From NCBI GenBank assembly GCA_947476015.1, contig CANJOS010000004.1, positions 1 through 47,437 on the forward strand: a DNA stretch of 47,437 nt, given 5' to 3'. The stretch is from Comamonadaceae bacterium (GTDB taxonomy: Bacteria; Pseudomonadota; Gammaproteobacteria; Burkholderiales; Burkholderiaceae_C). Each line of letters begins with the position of its first letter. Within the stretch, counting starts at the first letter, position 1. The position numbers were made by a program, and so were the translations under genes. The notes beneath the pieces are model-generated. The model ran no database searches. It had not been told where the DNA came from and worked only from the letters and a program-made list of their open reading frames with translations. Shown in pieces: positions 33,236-45,915 of the stretch.

Positions 33236-34153
33236 CTAAGAGCGACCTGAGAACAGCCCTTGAGGGCGAACAAAGAGCACAACGGCCATCAAGAGATAGA
33301 CCAAAATAGAAGCCACGGCAGGACCCGCTGCGCTCGCAAACTGGGGAGAGAAAATTTCACGAAATAAGTGGGGCAGCAGTGTGCGACCCATGGTGTCAAC
33401 AAAACCCACCAAAATGGCACCCACAAAAGCACCCCAGACAGAGCCAATGCCCCCAATCACAATGACCACAAATGCCAAAATGAGGATGTTCTCTCCCATG
33501 CCAACTTGAACGGCAAGCAAGGGGCCCAGCATGGCACCCGCCACGGCGCACAGCGCGGCGCCGATACCAAAGACACCGGTGAACAGGGCTTTGATGTTGA
33601 TGCCCATGGCCATGGCCATCTCACGATTGGAGGCGCCTGCGCGAACCCAAGCACCCACGCGAGTTTTGGTCACCAGCACAAACAACAACAAAGCAATGGC
33701 CAAGCCTACCGCGATGATGACCAAGCGGTAGCTGGGGTACAACAAGCCAGGGAGTAATTGAACAGGCCCCGACAGGGCTTGAGGCGCTGAAAGGGCCAAA
33801 TCAGAGCCCCAGATCATTCGAACTGAGTCATTGATGATCAGAATCAGTGCAAAGGTGGCCAAGACCTGAGACAGGTGATCGCGTGCGTAAAGTGTTCTGA
33901 GAAGTGTGGCTTCCAGCAACATGCCCACCACGGCGGTGAGGCCCACTGCCAACAAGACCCCCAACAGGAATGACTGCGTCAATTGAACCAGCCAAGCCGC
34001 AAGAAAGGCGCCCACCATGTAAAGGGCACCATGGGCCAAGTTGATCATGTCCATGATGCCAAAGACCAGCGTGAGCCCAGACGCTAGCAAAAACAACATT
34101 AAACCAAATTGCAGGCCATTCAAGGCCTGCTCCAACATCAGAATACTGCTCAT
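33236..34153 (-). CDS. Branched-chain amino acid-type ABC permease (LivH-like), second system
   Basis: A 305-residue membrane permease. LVFGIMDMINLAHGALYMVG near 28-47 is the LivH hallmark, and VIGGIGSVWGAFVGAILVG near 230-250 the coupling loop. Twelve bases separate it from livM and 21 from the binding-protein gene upstream. Composition is richer in GC than the first liv set, so the two systems are not a recent duplication. Confidence 0.9.
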   Translation of the reverse strand: MSSILMLEQALNGLQFGLMLFLLASGLTLVFGIMDMINLAHGALYMVGAFLAAWLVQLTQSFLLGVLLAVGLTAVVGMLLEATLLRTLYARDHLSQVLATFALILIINDSVRMIWGSDLALSAPQALSGPVQLLPGLLYPSYRLVIIAVGLAIALLLFVLVTKTRVGAWVRAGASNREMAMAMGINIKALFTGVFGIGAALCAVAGAMLGPLLAVQVGMGENILILAFVVIVIGGIGSVWGAFVGAILVGFVDTMGRTLLPHLFREIFSPQFASAAGPAVASILVYLLMAVVLFVRPQGLFSGRS

Positions 34154-34174
34154 GGGGAGATTTTAGCCCCCCAT

Positions 34175-35359
34175 TTACTTCATCGGGCAGTCTTTAACGT
34201 AGGCATCACCGTGGTTTGTCAAGACGGGTTGTCCAACGATGCGGTTGACCAAACGACCTTGTGAGTCTTTTTGGATTTCTCGCAAGTAGTAATTTTGGAT
34301 GGGGTATTGGTTGGTGTTGAAGCGGAAATCACCCCGCACAGAATTGAACTTCACAGTCTTCAGCGTTTTGATCATGGCTTCTTTGTCTTCAATCTTGCCA
34401 TTGGCTGCACGGACTGCGGCGTCAATCAGCAGGGCCGTGTCGTAGCCTTGGGCTGCGTACAAGGTGGGCAGGCGTTTGTATTCTTTTTCAAATTCGGCTA
34501 CAAATTTTTTGTTGGCTTCATTGGGCAAGTCAAGACCCCAGTGCGCTGTGTCAAAAATACCAAGCATGTCATTGCCCACTGCGCGAATCACGTCTTGGTC
34601 GGAACCAAAGCCCGGCTGAATGAGGCGGATATCTTTGTTCAAGCCAGCTGCCATGAACTGTTTGATGAAGTTGATGCCCATGCCGCCGGGGAGGAAGGTG
34701 TAGACCACTTCAGGTTTTGCAGCACGAATTTCAGCCAGTTCTGCTGAATAGTCCAATTGGCCCAATTTGGTGTAAACCTCGCCAGAAACATTGCCTTTGA
34801 AAAAGCGTTTGAAACCAGCCAAGGAGTCTTTGCCTGCTTGGTAGTTTGGTGCAAGCAAATAGGCGGATTTCACTTTGAGATTGGTGGCATATTGGCCTGC
34901 AGCCTCATGATAGGCATCGTTGGGCCATGAAACCGCAAAGAAGTAGGGTGTGCACTGTGCGCCTGCAATGGGCGAAGGCGCCGCATTGGGACTGAGGTAG
35001 ATGGTTTTATTGTCCACCGCTTCAGGCAGGCCAGCCAACATGATGTTGGAAAACACCACGCCAGTTAAAAAATCAACTTTGTCACGTTTGACATAGCGCT
35101 CAAACAATTGTTTGCCCACATCGGGTTTGAATTGGTCGTCGGAAATAGAAACGTCGGCAGGCAAGCCTCCCAGTTTTCCACCATTGAGTTTCACGGCCAG
35201 CAGGAAGGCGTCGCGAATGTCAACGCCCAACGCCGCAGAAGGGCCGGACAGGGTGCTGACAAAGCCTATTTTTACTTTATCGGCAGCCAGGGCAGGTTGC
35301 ATGGCCAAAGTGGCTGCTGCCGTCAGGGTGACAAGACTTTTAACTAGCGGAAAAGACAT
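34175..35359 (-). CDS. ABC transporter substrate-binding protein (LivK-like), second system
   Basis: A 394-residue periplasmic protein. The signal peptide MSFPLVKSLVTLTAAATLA ends with PALAAD (cleavage after ALA). The mature protein starts KVKIGFVSTLSGPSAALGVD. Relatives of this type (with FLLAVKLNGGKLGG and NYQAGKD) are often aromatic-acid binders rather than amino-acid binders. AGGAG lies before the ATG. With the neighbouring oxygenase, an aromatic carboxylate is a reasonable guess. Confidence 0.88.
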   Translation of the reverse strand: MSFPLVKSLVTLTAAATLAMQPALAADKVKIGFVSTLSGPSAALGVDIRDAFLLAVKLNGGKLGGLPADVSISDDQFKPDVGKQLFERYVKRDKVDFLTGVVFSNIMLAGLPEAVDNKTIYLSPNAAPSPIAGAQCTPYFFAVSWPNDAYHEAAGQYATNLKVKSAYLLAPNYQAGKDSLAGFKRFFKGNVSGEVYTKLGQLDYSAELAEIRAAKPEVVYTFLPGGMGINFIKQFMAAGLNKDIRLIQPGFGSDQDVIRAVGNDMLGIFDTAHWGLDLPNEANKKFVAEFEKEYKRLPTLYAAQGYDTALLIDAAVRAANGKIEDKEAMIKTLKTVKFNSVRGDFRFNTNQYPIQNYYLREIQKDSQGRLVNRIVGQPVLTNHGDAYVKDCPMK

Positions 35360-35382
35360 GGTGAACTCCTAATGAAACCGAT

Positions 35383-35411
35383 AAAAAAAAGAAAGAGCGC
35401 GCCCAAAGGGC
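35383..35411 (-). terminator. Possible terminator between dctM and livK
   Basis: Read on the minus strand, GCCC-TTT-GGGC (35411-35401) is followed after six bases by a long T-rich tract (35394-35383). The stem is only four base pairs, so this is a weak candidate. If real, it would partly separate the TRAP operon from the liv operon behind it. Confidence 0.3.
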
Positions 35412-35480
35412 AACTTGCCATTCTTTGCAGAAATCTAAGAGGATAGAAATCAGGGTTTTCCCGTTTTATCCGTCAACTCC

Positions 35481-36796
35481 TTAGCCAATCCATCCGGGTA
35501 GCCATGTGGCAATGCCTGGAATGAAAAAGACGGCAAGCAGCAATATCAAACTCATGACCACATAAGGACCAACCGCCAAGAAAATGTGCGCCATGGTGAC
35601 GGAAGGCGGCGCGACACCCCGCATGGTCATGAGCAACAAACCGTGAGGCGGTAACAACAAGCCCAGTTGCATGCAAATGAGGAACATCACACCGAACCAA
35701 ATGGGGTCAATTCCTAAACTGGTAACGATGGGCATGAAGATAGGCAAGGTAATCATCATCATGCTCACTTGGTCGACAAAGATGCCTAAGAAAATAAGGA
35801 TGAGCATCATGCCGACCACGATCCATGCGGTCGACAGTCCTTGACCTGTGATGAACTGCACCAATCCGGTACTGGCGCCAGAGAATGACAGGATTTGGGC
35901 AAAGGTGGTTGCGCCCAAAATGATGAACAAAATCATGCCAGAGATGCCGGCTGTGCCTTTGAGAGATTTCAAAACGGCATCCCACTTCAAGGCTTTGTAG
36001 AAAGCGGCCAAAACCATGGTGGCAAAAGCGCCAAGGGCGGCACACTCAGTGGGCGTTGCCCAGCCCGCCGCCAAAGCGCCGACTACCACCCCAAAAATTG
36101 AAAGGGTGGGTAACACATAGGCAAAGAAAGGTTGCCAGCGGTCCCAGCCTTTGTGTTCAAGCACATTGGTTTCATTGGGTGCCAGGTGGGGGCTGATTCG
36201 AACCCGAATAATGATCCACGCCACAAATGAGATGGACAACAATAGACCAGGTAAAACGCCGCCAATCAGCAGTTTTGAAATAGAAATGCCTGACAGGGAA
36301 CCCAGCAAAACGGTCAATGCTGAAGGAGGGATGAGCATGTCTACGGCGCCAATGGCCATGATGGGACCGGTGGCGATGGTGGGGTGGTAGCCCCTGGCGA
36401 GCATGACGGGCAACATGAGCGAGCCCAGCATGGCTGTGGTGGCAATGGTCGACCCAGAGATGGCGGAGAACACTGTGCCCGCCACCACGGCCACCACGGC
36501 CAAGCGACCGGGAACCCGCATGATGAGTCGTTCGACACCTTCAATGACTTTAAAGGCCAAACCCGTGTGAAACAGAATTTCACCCATCAGCACAAAGAGG
36601 GGGATAGGGGTTAAGGAGAAGGCCATGACCGAGCTCACACTGCTGCGAACCAACTGAACCATGCCCGGTTCGCCGCCCATGTAAAGCCATGCACCCACAA
36701 TGTTGATGCCGATGAAGGTGAGGGCCACAGGCATGCCAATAAAGAGCAAAACCGTGGAGCCGCCTAACATCAGGCAAGCTGCAAATTGCCATGAGT

Positions 36797-36800
<4 letters not shown>
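35481..36800 (-). CDS. TRAP transporter large permease (DctM-like)
   Basis: A 439-residue membrane protein with about twelve hydrophobic segments. IAVVAGTVFSAISGSTIATTAMLGS-like residues near 105-130 and GPIMAIGAVDMLIPPS are DctM signatures, as is the MMMITLPIFMPIV segment. It is the ion-coupled translocation subunit of a tripartite TRAP importer for carboxylates. Its start overlaps the dctQ stop by 4 nt. Confidence 0.92.
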
Positions 36801-39895
<3,095 letters not shown>

Positions 39896-39905
39896 TTTTT
39901 GTCAA

Positions 39906-42074
39906 TCAGGCCACGACCGTGATGCCCTCAAGTCGACGCTCAATTCGATTCTGCAGTCGGCCAATGACCCACTTGCGAATTTTTTCTTTGAACATGTCCC
40001 AAGCGCTGGGATTGTTGATGATTTCAGCGCGGTAAAAAGAAGGGCACAAAACTGCAGCGTGAGCCACTTCCCCGCACAACCCGCAGCCTACGCAGCTATC
40101 GGCCACTGCCGCAACCGGATCCGTTCGCAAGGGATCTGGATTGGCTTTGATACTGAGAGAAGGGCAGCCCGACAAGCGAATGCAGGAGTGGTCTCCGGTG
40201 CAGGTGTCTGGGTCAACGCCAAACTTTTCTCGCACAACACGCTCACCTTGCTTGATGCGTTGCTTAATTTGAGGCTTCACTCTCCGCTGGCGGTTTAGCA
40301 TGCATTCACTTTGTGCCACAACCACTTTGGGCCCTTTGTTTTGCGTGGTCAAAGCATCGCGAAGGGCACCTCGCATTTGATCAAGGCTGTAAGTGTTTGT
40401 GACGGTCTTGACCCAGTCCACCCCCACGCCTTTCACAGCTTTTTCAATCGGATTGTTGGTGTTGCGAATGGGGTTGACGGCTTTGGAAGACAAAACGTCT
40501 TGGCCACCTGTCGCTGCTGAATAGCCATTGTCAACCACCAATAAAACATTGTCAGTTTGATTGAAAACCGCATTGCCTACGCCGCTGGTCAGTCCGTTGT
40601 GCCAGAAACCACCGTCGCCCATGATGGCCATTGTGCGGTGCTCGGTTTCTGGCGTGTTGAAGGCTGAAGCGCCAGCCCAACCCAGTCCATAGCCCATGGT
40701 GGTGGCGCCGATGTTGAAGGGCGGCAGAATAGAAAAGAGGTGACAACCTATGTCGCAGCTGATGTGCCGCGGCCCCAGTTCTTTTTCTAAGAGTTTGATG
40801 GCTGTGAAGATAGGGCGCTCAGGGCAACCGGTGCAAAAAGAAGGAGGGCGCGGTAGTACCTGGGCTGTGGCATCTGCAACAGCTTGAATCATCAGGGCAG
40901 TGCTTTGAGCGGGTGGTTCAGCTGGCGCTGCCTCGTTCAACAAGGCGGGTGCATAAAGTTCAACGAAACTTTTCACACCCTGCAAAAGGATGCCGCCTGT
41001 GTATTCGCCCGCCATGGGCAAAAACTCTTTGCCATGGACGCGCGTTTGCAAATCAGCTTTGCGCAAGATGGCGTGGATGTTTTGCTCGATGAAGTCAGGT
41101 TGTCCTTCTTCCACAATGAGCATCCCGCGCTTGCCTGTGCAAAAAGTTTTGAACTCAGCGTCCACAAGTGGGTAGGTCACATTCAAAACATAAAGCGGAA
41201 TTTGCGATTCACCAAAGGCATTGGCCAAGCCCAATACTTCCAGCGCGCGGAGGACGCCGTTGTACATGCCGCCTTGCATGACAATGCCAAAGTCTTTGGC
41301 TGAGCTTGAAAAAAATTCATTGATCTGATGATCTTGAATGAATTGGACGGCAGCTGGCCAACGATCTTTCACCTTTTCTTGTTCGTGCAAGTAACTCGAT
41401 GGTGGTAGCACAATGCGATTTACATCGCGTTTAGGATGTTCAATGGCATCCTTCAAGGTGAAGGCAGGGCGCACATTGTCTTTCGTTGGAAAGTGGCCAT
41501 GCACATGACAGGCCCGAATTCTCAGTTCCAACATCACAGGGGTATTGCTCGCCTCAGACAACTCAAAGCCTTTTTCCACGGCTTTGACAATGCTGGGCAA
41601 ATTGGGCCTGGGGTCTAGCAGCCAAACCTGAGATTTCATAGCAAATGCATGTGAACGCTCCTGCATGATGCTAGAGCCTTCGCCATAGTCCTCGCCCACG
41701 ATGAGCATGGCACCGCCTATGACCCCTCCCGAAGCTAAATTGGCCAGGGCATCGGACGCCACATTGGTGCCCACTGTTGATTTAAAGGTCACTGCGCCGC
41801 GAAGCGGGTAGTTCACAGAGGCTGCCAAGGTGGCGGTAGCGGTGGCTTCCGAGGCGCTGTGTTCAAAGTGGACGCCCAATTCCGACAAAATGTCGTTAGC
41901 GTCGGTCAGGACGTCCATTAAGTGTGAGATGGGAGCACCTTGGTAGCCGGCGACGTAAGACACGCCGGATTGAAGCAAAGCCTTGGTCACCGCCAAAATA
42001 CCTTCGCCGTGAAATTCTTCGCCGGCACCTAGCTTGAGTTTTTCGACCTCTGCAAGGAATGAACGTTCTGCCAT
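39906..42074 (-). CDS. iorA: Indolepyruvate:ferredoxin oxidoreductase, alpha (IorA-like) subunit
   Basis: A 722-residue TPP-dependent subunit. Order of parts: a pyrimidine-binding domain (YQGAPISHLMDVL), the Cys motif FCTGCPERPIF near 413-423, the TPP-binding domain with MGDGGFWHNGLTSG and VVDNGYSAATGG, and a C-terminal 2x[4Fe-4S] ferredoxin domain with CTGDHSCIRLSGCP and CVGCGLCGEVAHAAVLCP. Spacing of the second cluster is slightly irregular (CxxCxxCx8C). It is probably oxygen-sensitive, though IorAB-like enzymes do occur in aerobes. AAGGAC precedes the ATG. It is the first gene of a ten-gene co-directional run, divergent from a LysR regulator. Confidence 0.9.
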   Translation of the reverse strand: MAERSFLAEVEKLKLGAGEEFHGEGILAVTKALLQSGVSYVAGYQGAPISHLMDVLTDANDILSELGVHFEHSASEATATATLAASVNYPLRGAVTFKSTVGTNVASDALANLASGGVIGGAMLIVGEDYGEGSSIMQERSHAFAMKSQVWLLDPRPNLPSIVKAVEKGFELSEASNTPVMLELRIRACHVHGHFPTKDNVRPAFTLKDAIEHPKRDVNRIVLPPSSYLHEQEKVKDRWPAAVQFIQDHQINEFFSSSAKDFGIVMQGGMYNGVLRALEVLGLANAFGESQIPLYVLNVTYPLVDAEFKTFCTGKRGMLIVEEGQPDFIEQNIHAILRKADLQTRVHGKEFLPMAGEYTGGILLQGVKSFVELYAPALLNEAAPAEPPAQSTALMIQAVADATAQVLPRPPSFCTGCPERPIFTAIKLLEKELGPRHISCDIGCHLFSILPPFNIGATTMGYGLGWAGASAFNTPETEHRTMAIMGDGGFWHNGLTSGVGNAVFNQTDNVLLVVDNGYSAATGGQDVLSSKAVNPIRNTNNPIEKAVKGVGVDWVKTVTNTYSLDQMRGALRDALTTQNKGPKVVVAQSECMLNRQRRVKPQIKQRIKQGERVVREKFGVDPDTCTGDHSCIRLSGCPSLSIKANPDPLRTDPVAAVADSCVGCGLCGEVAHAAVLCPSFYRAEIINNPSAWDMFKEKIRKWVIGRLQNRIERRLEGITVVA

Positions 42075-42124
42075 TTTGCCTGTCCTTTTTCAATGAAATC
42101 GAGCGTGAATTCACAATTTGAATC

Positions 42125-42153
42125 AATTTAGGGCAGTTTTTTACATTCGGCAA
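42125..42153 (-). promoter_or_regulatory. Candidate promoter for the ior-TRAP operon
   Basis: On the minus strand TTGCCG (42153-42148) and TAAATT (42130-42125) are 17 bases apart, about 50 bases before iorA. The -35 hexamer overlaps the left arm of the inverted repeat at 42143-42170, as expected for a LysR-activated promoter. Confidence 0.35.
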
Positions 42154-42170
42154 ATGGATAAATCGAATGT
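42143..42170. promoter_or_regulatory. Inverted repeat, probable LysR-family binding site
   Basis: ACATTCG (42143-42149) and CGAATGT (42164-42170) are perfect seven-base arms with a 14-base AT-rich spacer. It lies between the divergent LysR gene and iorA, directly upstream of the candidate ior promoter, and contains TTCG-N-CGAA typical of LysR dyads. Confidence 0.5.
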
Positions 42171-42221
42171 TGTCCATTGGTTTCGTGAATAATAAGGCCT
42201 AACCCTGAGGAGGTAAATGGT

Positions 42222-43157
42222 GTGAATTTTCGACAACTTGATCTCAACCTTTTGCGTGTTTTGGCGGCCATTCACCGAACTGGCTCGGTCACTTTAGCGG
42301 GCAAATCCTTGGCCCTGTCTCAACCTGCCACCAGCAATGCGCTGGCACGCTTGCGTGATTATTTTGAGGATGAGTTATTTGTTCGCGCGCCGACAGGACT
42401 CAAAGCCACAAGATTGTGCGAGCAGTTGGCAACGGATGTGCATGAGCAATTGCTGGCCATGGAGTCTATTTTGGTGGGACGCCAAGACTTTGAGCCTGTC
42501 CGATCCGAAGTGCATTGGAAAATATCCTTGTCTGATCTGGGCGAAATGATGTTTTTGCCAAGCTTGGCAGCAGCTTTGCGGGCTGAGGCTCCGCATGCCC
42601 GCTTGTCTAACATTTCAGTCAACGCGGCTCAAGTGACTGCTGCACTAGAGTCGCGCGAGATTGACTTGGCATTGGGCATCTTGGCGCCTGAGCATCGCGG
42701 CATTCGCTCAGAGTTGTTGTTCCATGAACGGTACATGGCGGTGACGTCATTCGATTGGAAGCCCTTGAGCGGCAGAGTTGGCAAAACCTTGAGCTTGGAC
42801 CAACTCAGGCAGTCTGGCTTTGCAGTGGCATCACCCACCGCCACATTTCATGGCAGTGTAGAAAAAATGTTGTCAAAAATGAAGTTAGAAGATCGAATTG
42901 TGCTGCGCTCAAGGCACTTCAGTGCCATGCCCGATATTGCGCGGCAAACAGATTTGATTGCAATCATTCCGGAGATGTTTGTACGTGAATTGCAATTGCG
43001 TCAAGACCTTCGCATTTGGGACATCACCGACGCCCCAGTCTATGAGGTGCGAATGGTTTGGCACAAAAGTACCGACAACGACTCGCGTCATATCTGGGTT
43101 CGAAATCTCATTTGCAAGTTATTCAAACGAATTGGTAAAAACGTTGGGAAAAATTGA
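42222..43157 (+). CDS. LysR-family transcriptional regulator (NodD-like subgroup)
   Basis: A 311-residue LysR protein starting MNFRQLDLNLLRVLAAI. The helix-turn-helix is SVTLAGKSLALSQPATSNAL followed by LRDYFEDELFVR. The effector-domain start WKISLSDLGEMMFLP is typical of the NodD/NahR/PcpR-like subgroup that senses aromatic compounds. The start is a GTG with GAGGAGG upstream; the nearby ATG at 42217 is closed by a stop after one codon. It is divergent from iorA, so it likely controls the ior-TRAP operon with a 2-oxoacid or aromatic inducer. Confidence 0.9.
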   Translation: MNFRQLDLNLLRVLAAIHRTGSVTLAGKSLALSQPATSNALARLRDYFEDELFVRAPTGLKATRLCEQLATDVHEQLLAMESILVGRQDFEPVRSEVHWKISLSDLGEMMFLPSLAAALRAEAPHARLSNISVNAAQVTAALESREIDLALGILAPEHRGIRSELLFHERYMAVTSFDWKPLSGRVGKTLSLDQLRQSGFAVASPTATFHGSVEKMLSKMKLEDRIVLRSRHFSAMPDIARQTDLIAIIPEMFVRELQLRQDLRIWDITDAPVYEVRMVWHKSTDNDSRHIWVRNLICKLFKRIGKNVGKN

Positions 43158-43169
43158 CATCTTTGATTT

Positions 43170-44813
43170 TTATTTGGCTGCTTCTTGGTAAACAATTTTC
43201 CCACCCACCATGGTGAGTTTGGAATGAATGTTGGCCATTTTTTCAATAGGCACAGTGAGGTAGTCGTCGCTTAAAACGGCTAAATCAGCCAATTTTCCTA
43301 ACTCCAGCGTGCCGCGTTTGGCTTCATCGTGTGCAAGCCAAGCGCTGCCCGATGTGTACATTTTCAAGGCTTGCATCCGTGTTGGAATTTCTTCATTGCC
43401 ACGCAGCTTTCTTCCTGATGCCGATTTACCATCCAACATCCAACGCAGTGCAATGAAGGGGTTGTAGTCAGCTACACGATGCGCATCAGTGCCAGCACCA
43501 ATTTTGATGCCCATTTTGAGGGCTGTATTGATGGGGGGCATGCGCTCCAGGTTCTTTTCGCCATGACGGTGCAGTGCTTTGTCCCCATCTAAATACATGG
43601 CATCTTGCATGGCCCAGCCAACCCCAAGCGCCTTCATGCGGTTGAATGTGGCCTCAGTGCCATTGTTCAAATGGGCAATAGACCAACGGAGTTTGGCAAT
43701 TGGAATTTCTTGGTTGACCTTTTCAAATACTTCTAGCAGGGATGCCGCCGATGCATTTTCTTGCCAATGCTGAGTGAGTGTGTAGCCATTTTGAGCAGCC
43801 CATCTTGCGACTTCGTACAATTTGGCTTGGTCTGCAGGTGTGGCTTTGTCATTGTTGTACATGCTGAAAGTGACGCGCTCGCCGATGCCGTTAAAGCGCA
43901 GCATGTCATCGCCAAATTTCATGGGCAAAAGTTGCGTCAACTCCTTGAACTCTTCAAATTCTTTGTTGGGCTTTTGCGCGAAGTAGCTGTAATTTACCCG
44001 CACAGTCAACTTGTTGTTGCGCCAAACATTGAAGAGGGGCGCGTATTCAGATGGAGCCATGTTGAAGCCTCCTGGATCGATCACGCCTGTTACGCCCACA
44101 CGGTTGAGTTCGCCAAAGAATTTTTGCGTGCCATTGACTTTGTCGTCAAAGGTGGGTTTCGGTAATTTGTCAAACAGGGGAACAATCCCCCCCAGAATGG
44201 CCCCCGTGGGTTTCCCATTGGCATCAAGCTGAAACTTTCCGCCCCCAGGCAAATCAGTTTCTGATTGGATGTTTAAAACTTTGTAGGCTGCAGGCGTGAG
44301 CATCACCCATTCATACATCCACTGAACATACACCGGATTGTTGGGCGCAGCTTGAATGAGCTCTTCCTGAGTGGGCCGGCGTCCTTCTTTGAATTGCTCT
44401 TCAGTCCAGCCACCTGCCACGATGAGCCAATCACCTGGTTGAGCTTGCGCTGCAGCTTGTTTGAGTTTGCTGAGCGCCGCATCGATCGAGGTGAGGCCAA
44501 ACCAATGAACTTCTTTGCTGTAACTTAGCGCTGCACGGATGGCATGCATGTGGGAGTCAATCAAGCCTGGAATGACTGTTTTGCCTTTTAGATCGATGAT
44601 TTGCGTATTCGGGCCTTGCCAAGATTTCATGTCACTTGATTTGCCTAGGGCCACAATTTTTCCATCTCGAATAGCCAGAGCCTGAAAGATGTTTTCTTTC
44701 TCGTTTGCGCTGATGATCTTGCCTTGGGTCAGGATGATTTCTGCGGGTTGGGCCAAAGCGGTCGTGGTGCTAATGAAAGCGAGAGTCAAAAGGCTGAGGG
44801 AATTGAGTTTCAT
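43170..44813 (-). CDS. Exported amidohydrolase (YtcJ-like, metal-dependent)
   Basis: A 547-residue protein with a signal peptide (MKLNSLSLLTLAFISTTTA, cleavage after ALA), so it acts in the periplasm. The amidohydrolase core is complete: VIPGLIDSHMH (HxH metal site), YTLTQHW and WSIAHLNNG (further His ligands) and IGAGTDAHRV (Asp ligand). The C-terminal LAHDEAKRGTLELGKLADLAVL is the returning beta-sandwich. Relatives include formamide deformylases and uncharacterised YtcJ proteins that cleave N-substituted amides. It ends 12 bases from the LysR stop, convergent. Monocistronic; no regulator is obvious. Substrate unknown; an exported enzyme may release a product for the nearby importers. Confidence 0.88.
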   Translation of the reverse strand: MKLNSLSLLTLAFISTTTALAQPAEIILTQGKIISANEKENIFQALAIRDGKIVALGKSSDMKSWQGPNTQIIDLKGKTVIPGLIDSHMHAIRAALSYSKEVHWFGLTSIDAALSKLKQAAAQAQPGDWLIVAGGWTEEQFKEGRRPTQEELIQAAPNNPVYVQWMYEWVMLTPAAYKVLNIQSETDLPGGGKFQLDANGKPTGAILGGIVPLFDKLPKPTFDDKVNGTQKFFGELNRVGVTGVIDPGGFNMAPSEYAPLFNVWRNNKLTVRVNYSYFAQKPNKEFEEFKELTQLLPMKFGDDMLRFNGIGERVTFSMYNNDKATPADQAKLYEVARWAAQNGYTLTQHWQENASAASLLEVFEKVNQEIPIAKLRWSIAHLNNGTEATFNRMKALGVGWAMQDAMYLDGDKALHRHGEKNLERMPPINTALKMGIKIGAGTDAHRVADYNPFIALRWMLDGKSASGRKLRGNEEIPTRMQALKMYTSGSAWLAHDEAKRGTLELGKLADLAVLSDDYLTVPIEKMANIHSKLTMVGGKIVYQEAAK

Positions 44814-44979
44814 GTTGGCACTTGTGTGTTGAGAACCGACTCACTATCGCTGTTTGAAACTTTGCCCTGTATAGGAGTAACCCTAGTCTTGAGAATGGCT
44901 GCAGTGGAATTTGGTTTTCAGATTCCCGAAAGCAACTTTTTTATTCAGAGAAAATCTGCAACCTGACCTTGCGCTAAGT

Positions 44980-45008
44980 TTGCACTCGAAATTAAATGTC
45001 GATATGAT
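44980..45008 (+). promoter_or_regulatory. Good sigma-70-type promoter for the downstream SDR gene
   Basis: TTGCAC (44980-44985) and TATGAT (45003-45008) are separated by exactly 17 bases. This predicts a leader of about 65 bases before the ATG at 45079. Confidence 0.5.
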
Positions 45009-45024
45009 GAAATTTAAATAGATA

Positions 45025-45042
45025 GACAATAAAAAAATTGTC
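45025..45042. promoter_or_regulatory. Inverted repeat in the SDR leader
   Basis: GACAAT (45025-45030) and ATTGTC (45037-45042) flank six adenines, just downstream of the predicted transcription start. The position fits a repressor operator. Confidence 0.35.
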
Positions 45043-45078
45043 GCTGGGGTCTTGCCCATTTTTTGCTAAAGGACTTCG

Positions 45079-45855
45079 ATGAACATTTCTTCCAACATGG
45101 CGCCGCAAATTCTTTCAGGTAAATTGGCGTTAGTCACAGGTGCAGGGCAGGGCAATGGTCGCGCCATTGCACTTGGACTCGCAAAAGCGGGCGCTCAGGT
45201 TGTCGTCACCGACATCAATACAGACGCTGTTCAAAAAGTTCAAGATGAAATTCGTGCTGCCGGAGGCGATGCATGGGCTTATGTTCTTGATGTCACATCG
45301 ATTGAAGCTTGTTACGCATTGGCTGCAAAAGTGGGCGCTGCCCAAGGCCAACTTGATATTTTGGTGAACAACGCGGGTGCCATCATTCGCGAAGGTGTTG
45401 ACAGTCCTCAAGTGCACGACAATTTTAGAAAGATCATGGACATCAACGTGAATGGCACTTTCAACGTGACGCATGCTTGGATGCCTGCACTTCGTTCTAC
45501 TCAAGGTAGCATCATCAATTTGGGTTCGATTGCTTCCTTTACAGGGCAACCAGGATGCGCTGGCTATGCACCTTCCAAAGGGGCTGTTAAGTTGTTAACT
45601 CAGTCCTTGGCCATTGAGTTGGCCAAAGATGGGGTACGCGTCAATGCCATTGCACCTGGGGTGATTGAAACCCCCCTCACCACACTTACTCGATCGAACC
45701 CTGCCAGTATGCAGAAGTTCATGTCCCGTACCCCCATGGGCAGAGTAGGACAGCCTGAGGAGTTGATCGGGCCCGTCATATTTCTCGCGTCTGAAATGTC
45801 GGCCTATGTCACTGGCATCACCATGTCGGTCGATGGCGGTTTCATGGCTTCTTAG
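45079..45855 (+). CDS. SDR-family NAD(P)-dependent oxidoreductase (FabG-like)
   Basis: A 258-residue classical short-chain dehydrogenase. TGAGQGNG (20-27) is the nucleotide motif, NNAG (97-100) the structural Asn motif, and the catalytic set is Ser150 (NLGSIAS), Tyr163 and Lys167 (YAPSK). RVNAIAPGVIETPLT and VTGITMSVDGGFMA complete the fold. Asp44-type acidic residue after beta-2 (VVTDIN) favours NAD over NADP. It oxidises an alcohol or reduces a ketone; substrate unknown. AAAGGAC precedes the ATG. In contrast to the SDR-like protein at 10252, all catalytic residues are intact. Confidence 0.9.
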   Translation: MNISSNMAPQILSGKLALVTGAGQGNGRAIALGLAKAGAQVVVTDINTDAVQKVQDEIRAAGGDAWAYVLDVTSIEACYALAAKVGAAQGQLDILVNNAGAIIREGVDSPQVHDNFRKIMDINVNGTFNVTHAWMPALRSTQGSIINLGSIASFTGQPGCAGYAPSKGAVKLLTQSLAIELAKDGVRVNAIAPGVIETPLTTLTRSNPASMQKFMSRTPMGRVGQPEELIGPVIFLASEMSAYVTGITMSVDGGFMAS

Positions 45856-45915
45856 TTGCACTTTTCATCAGTTTGGAATTTAGTTCAATCCCCATTCACA
45901 GATGATAATAGGGGC

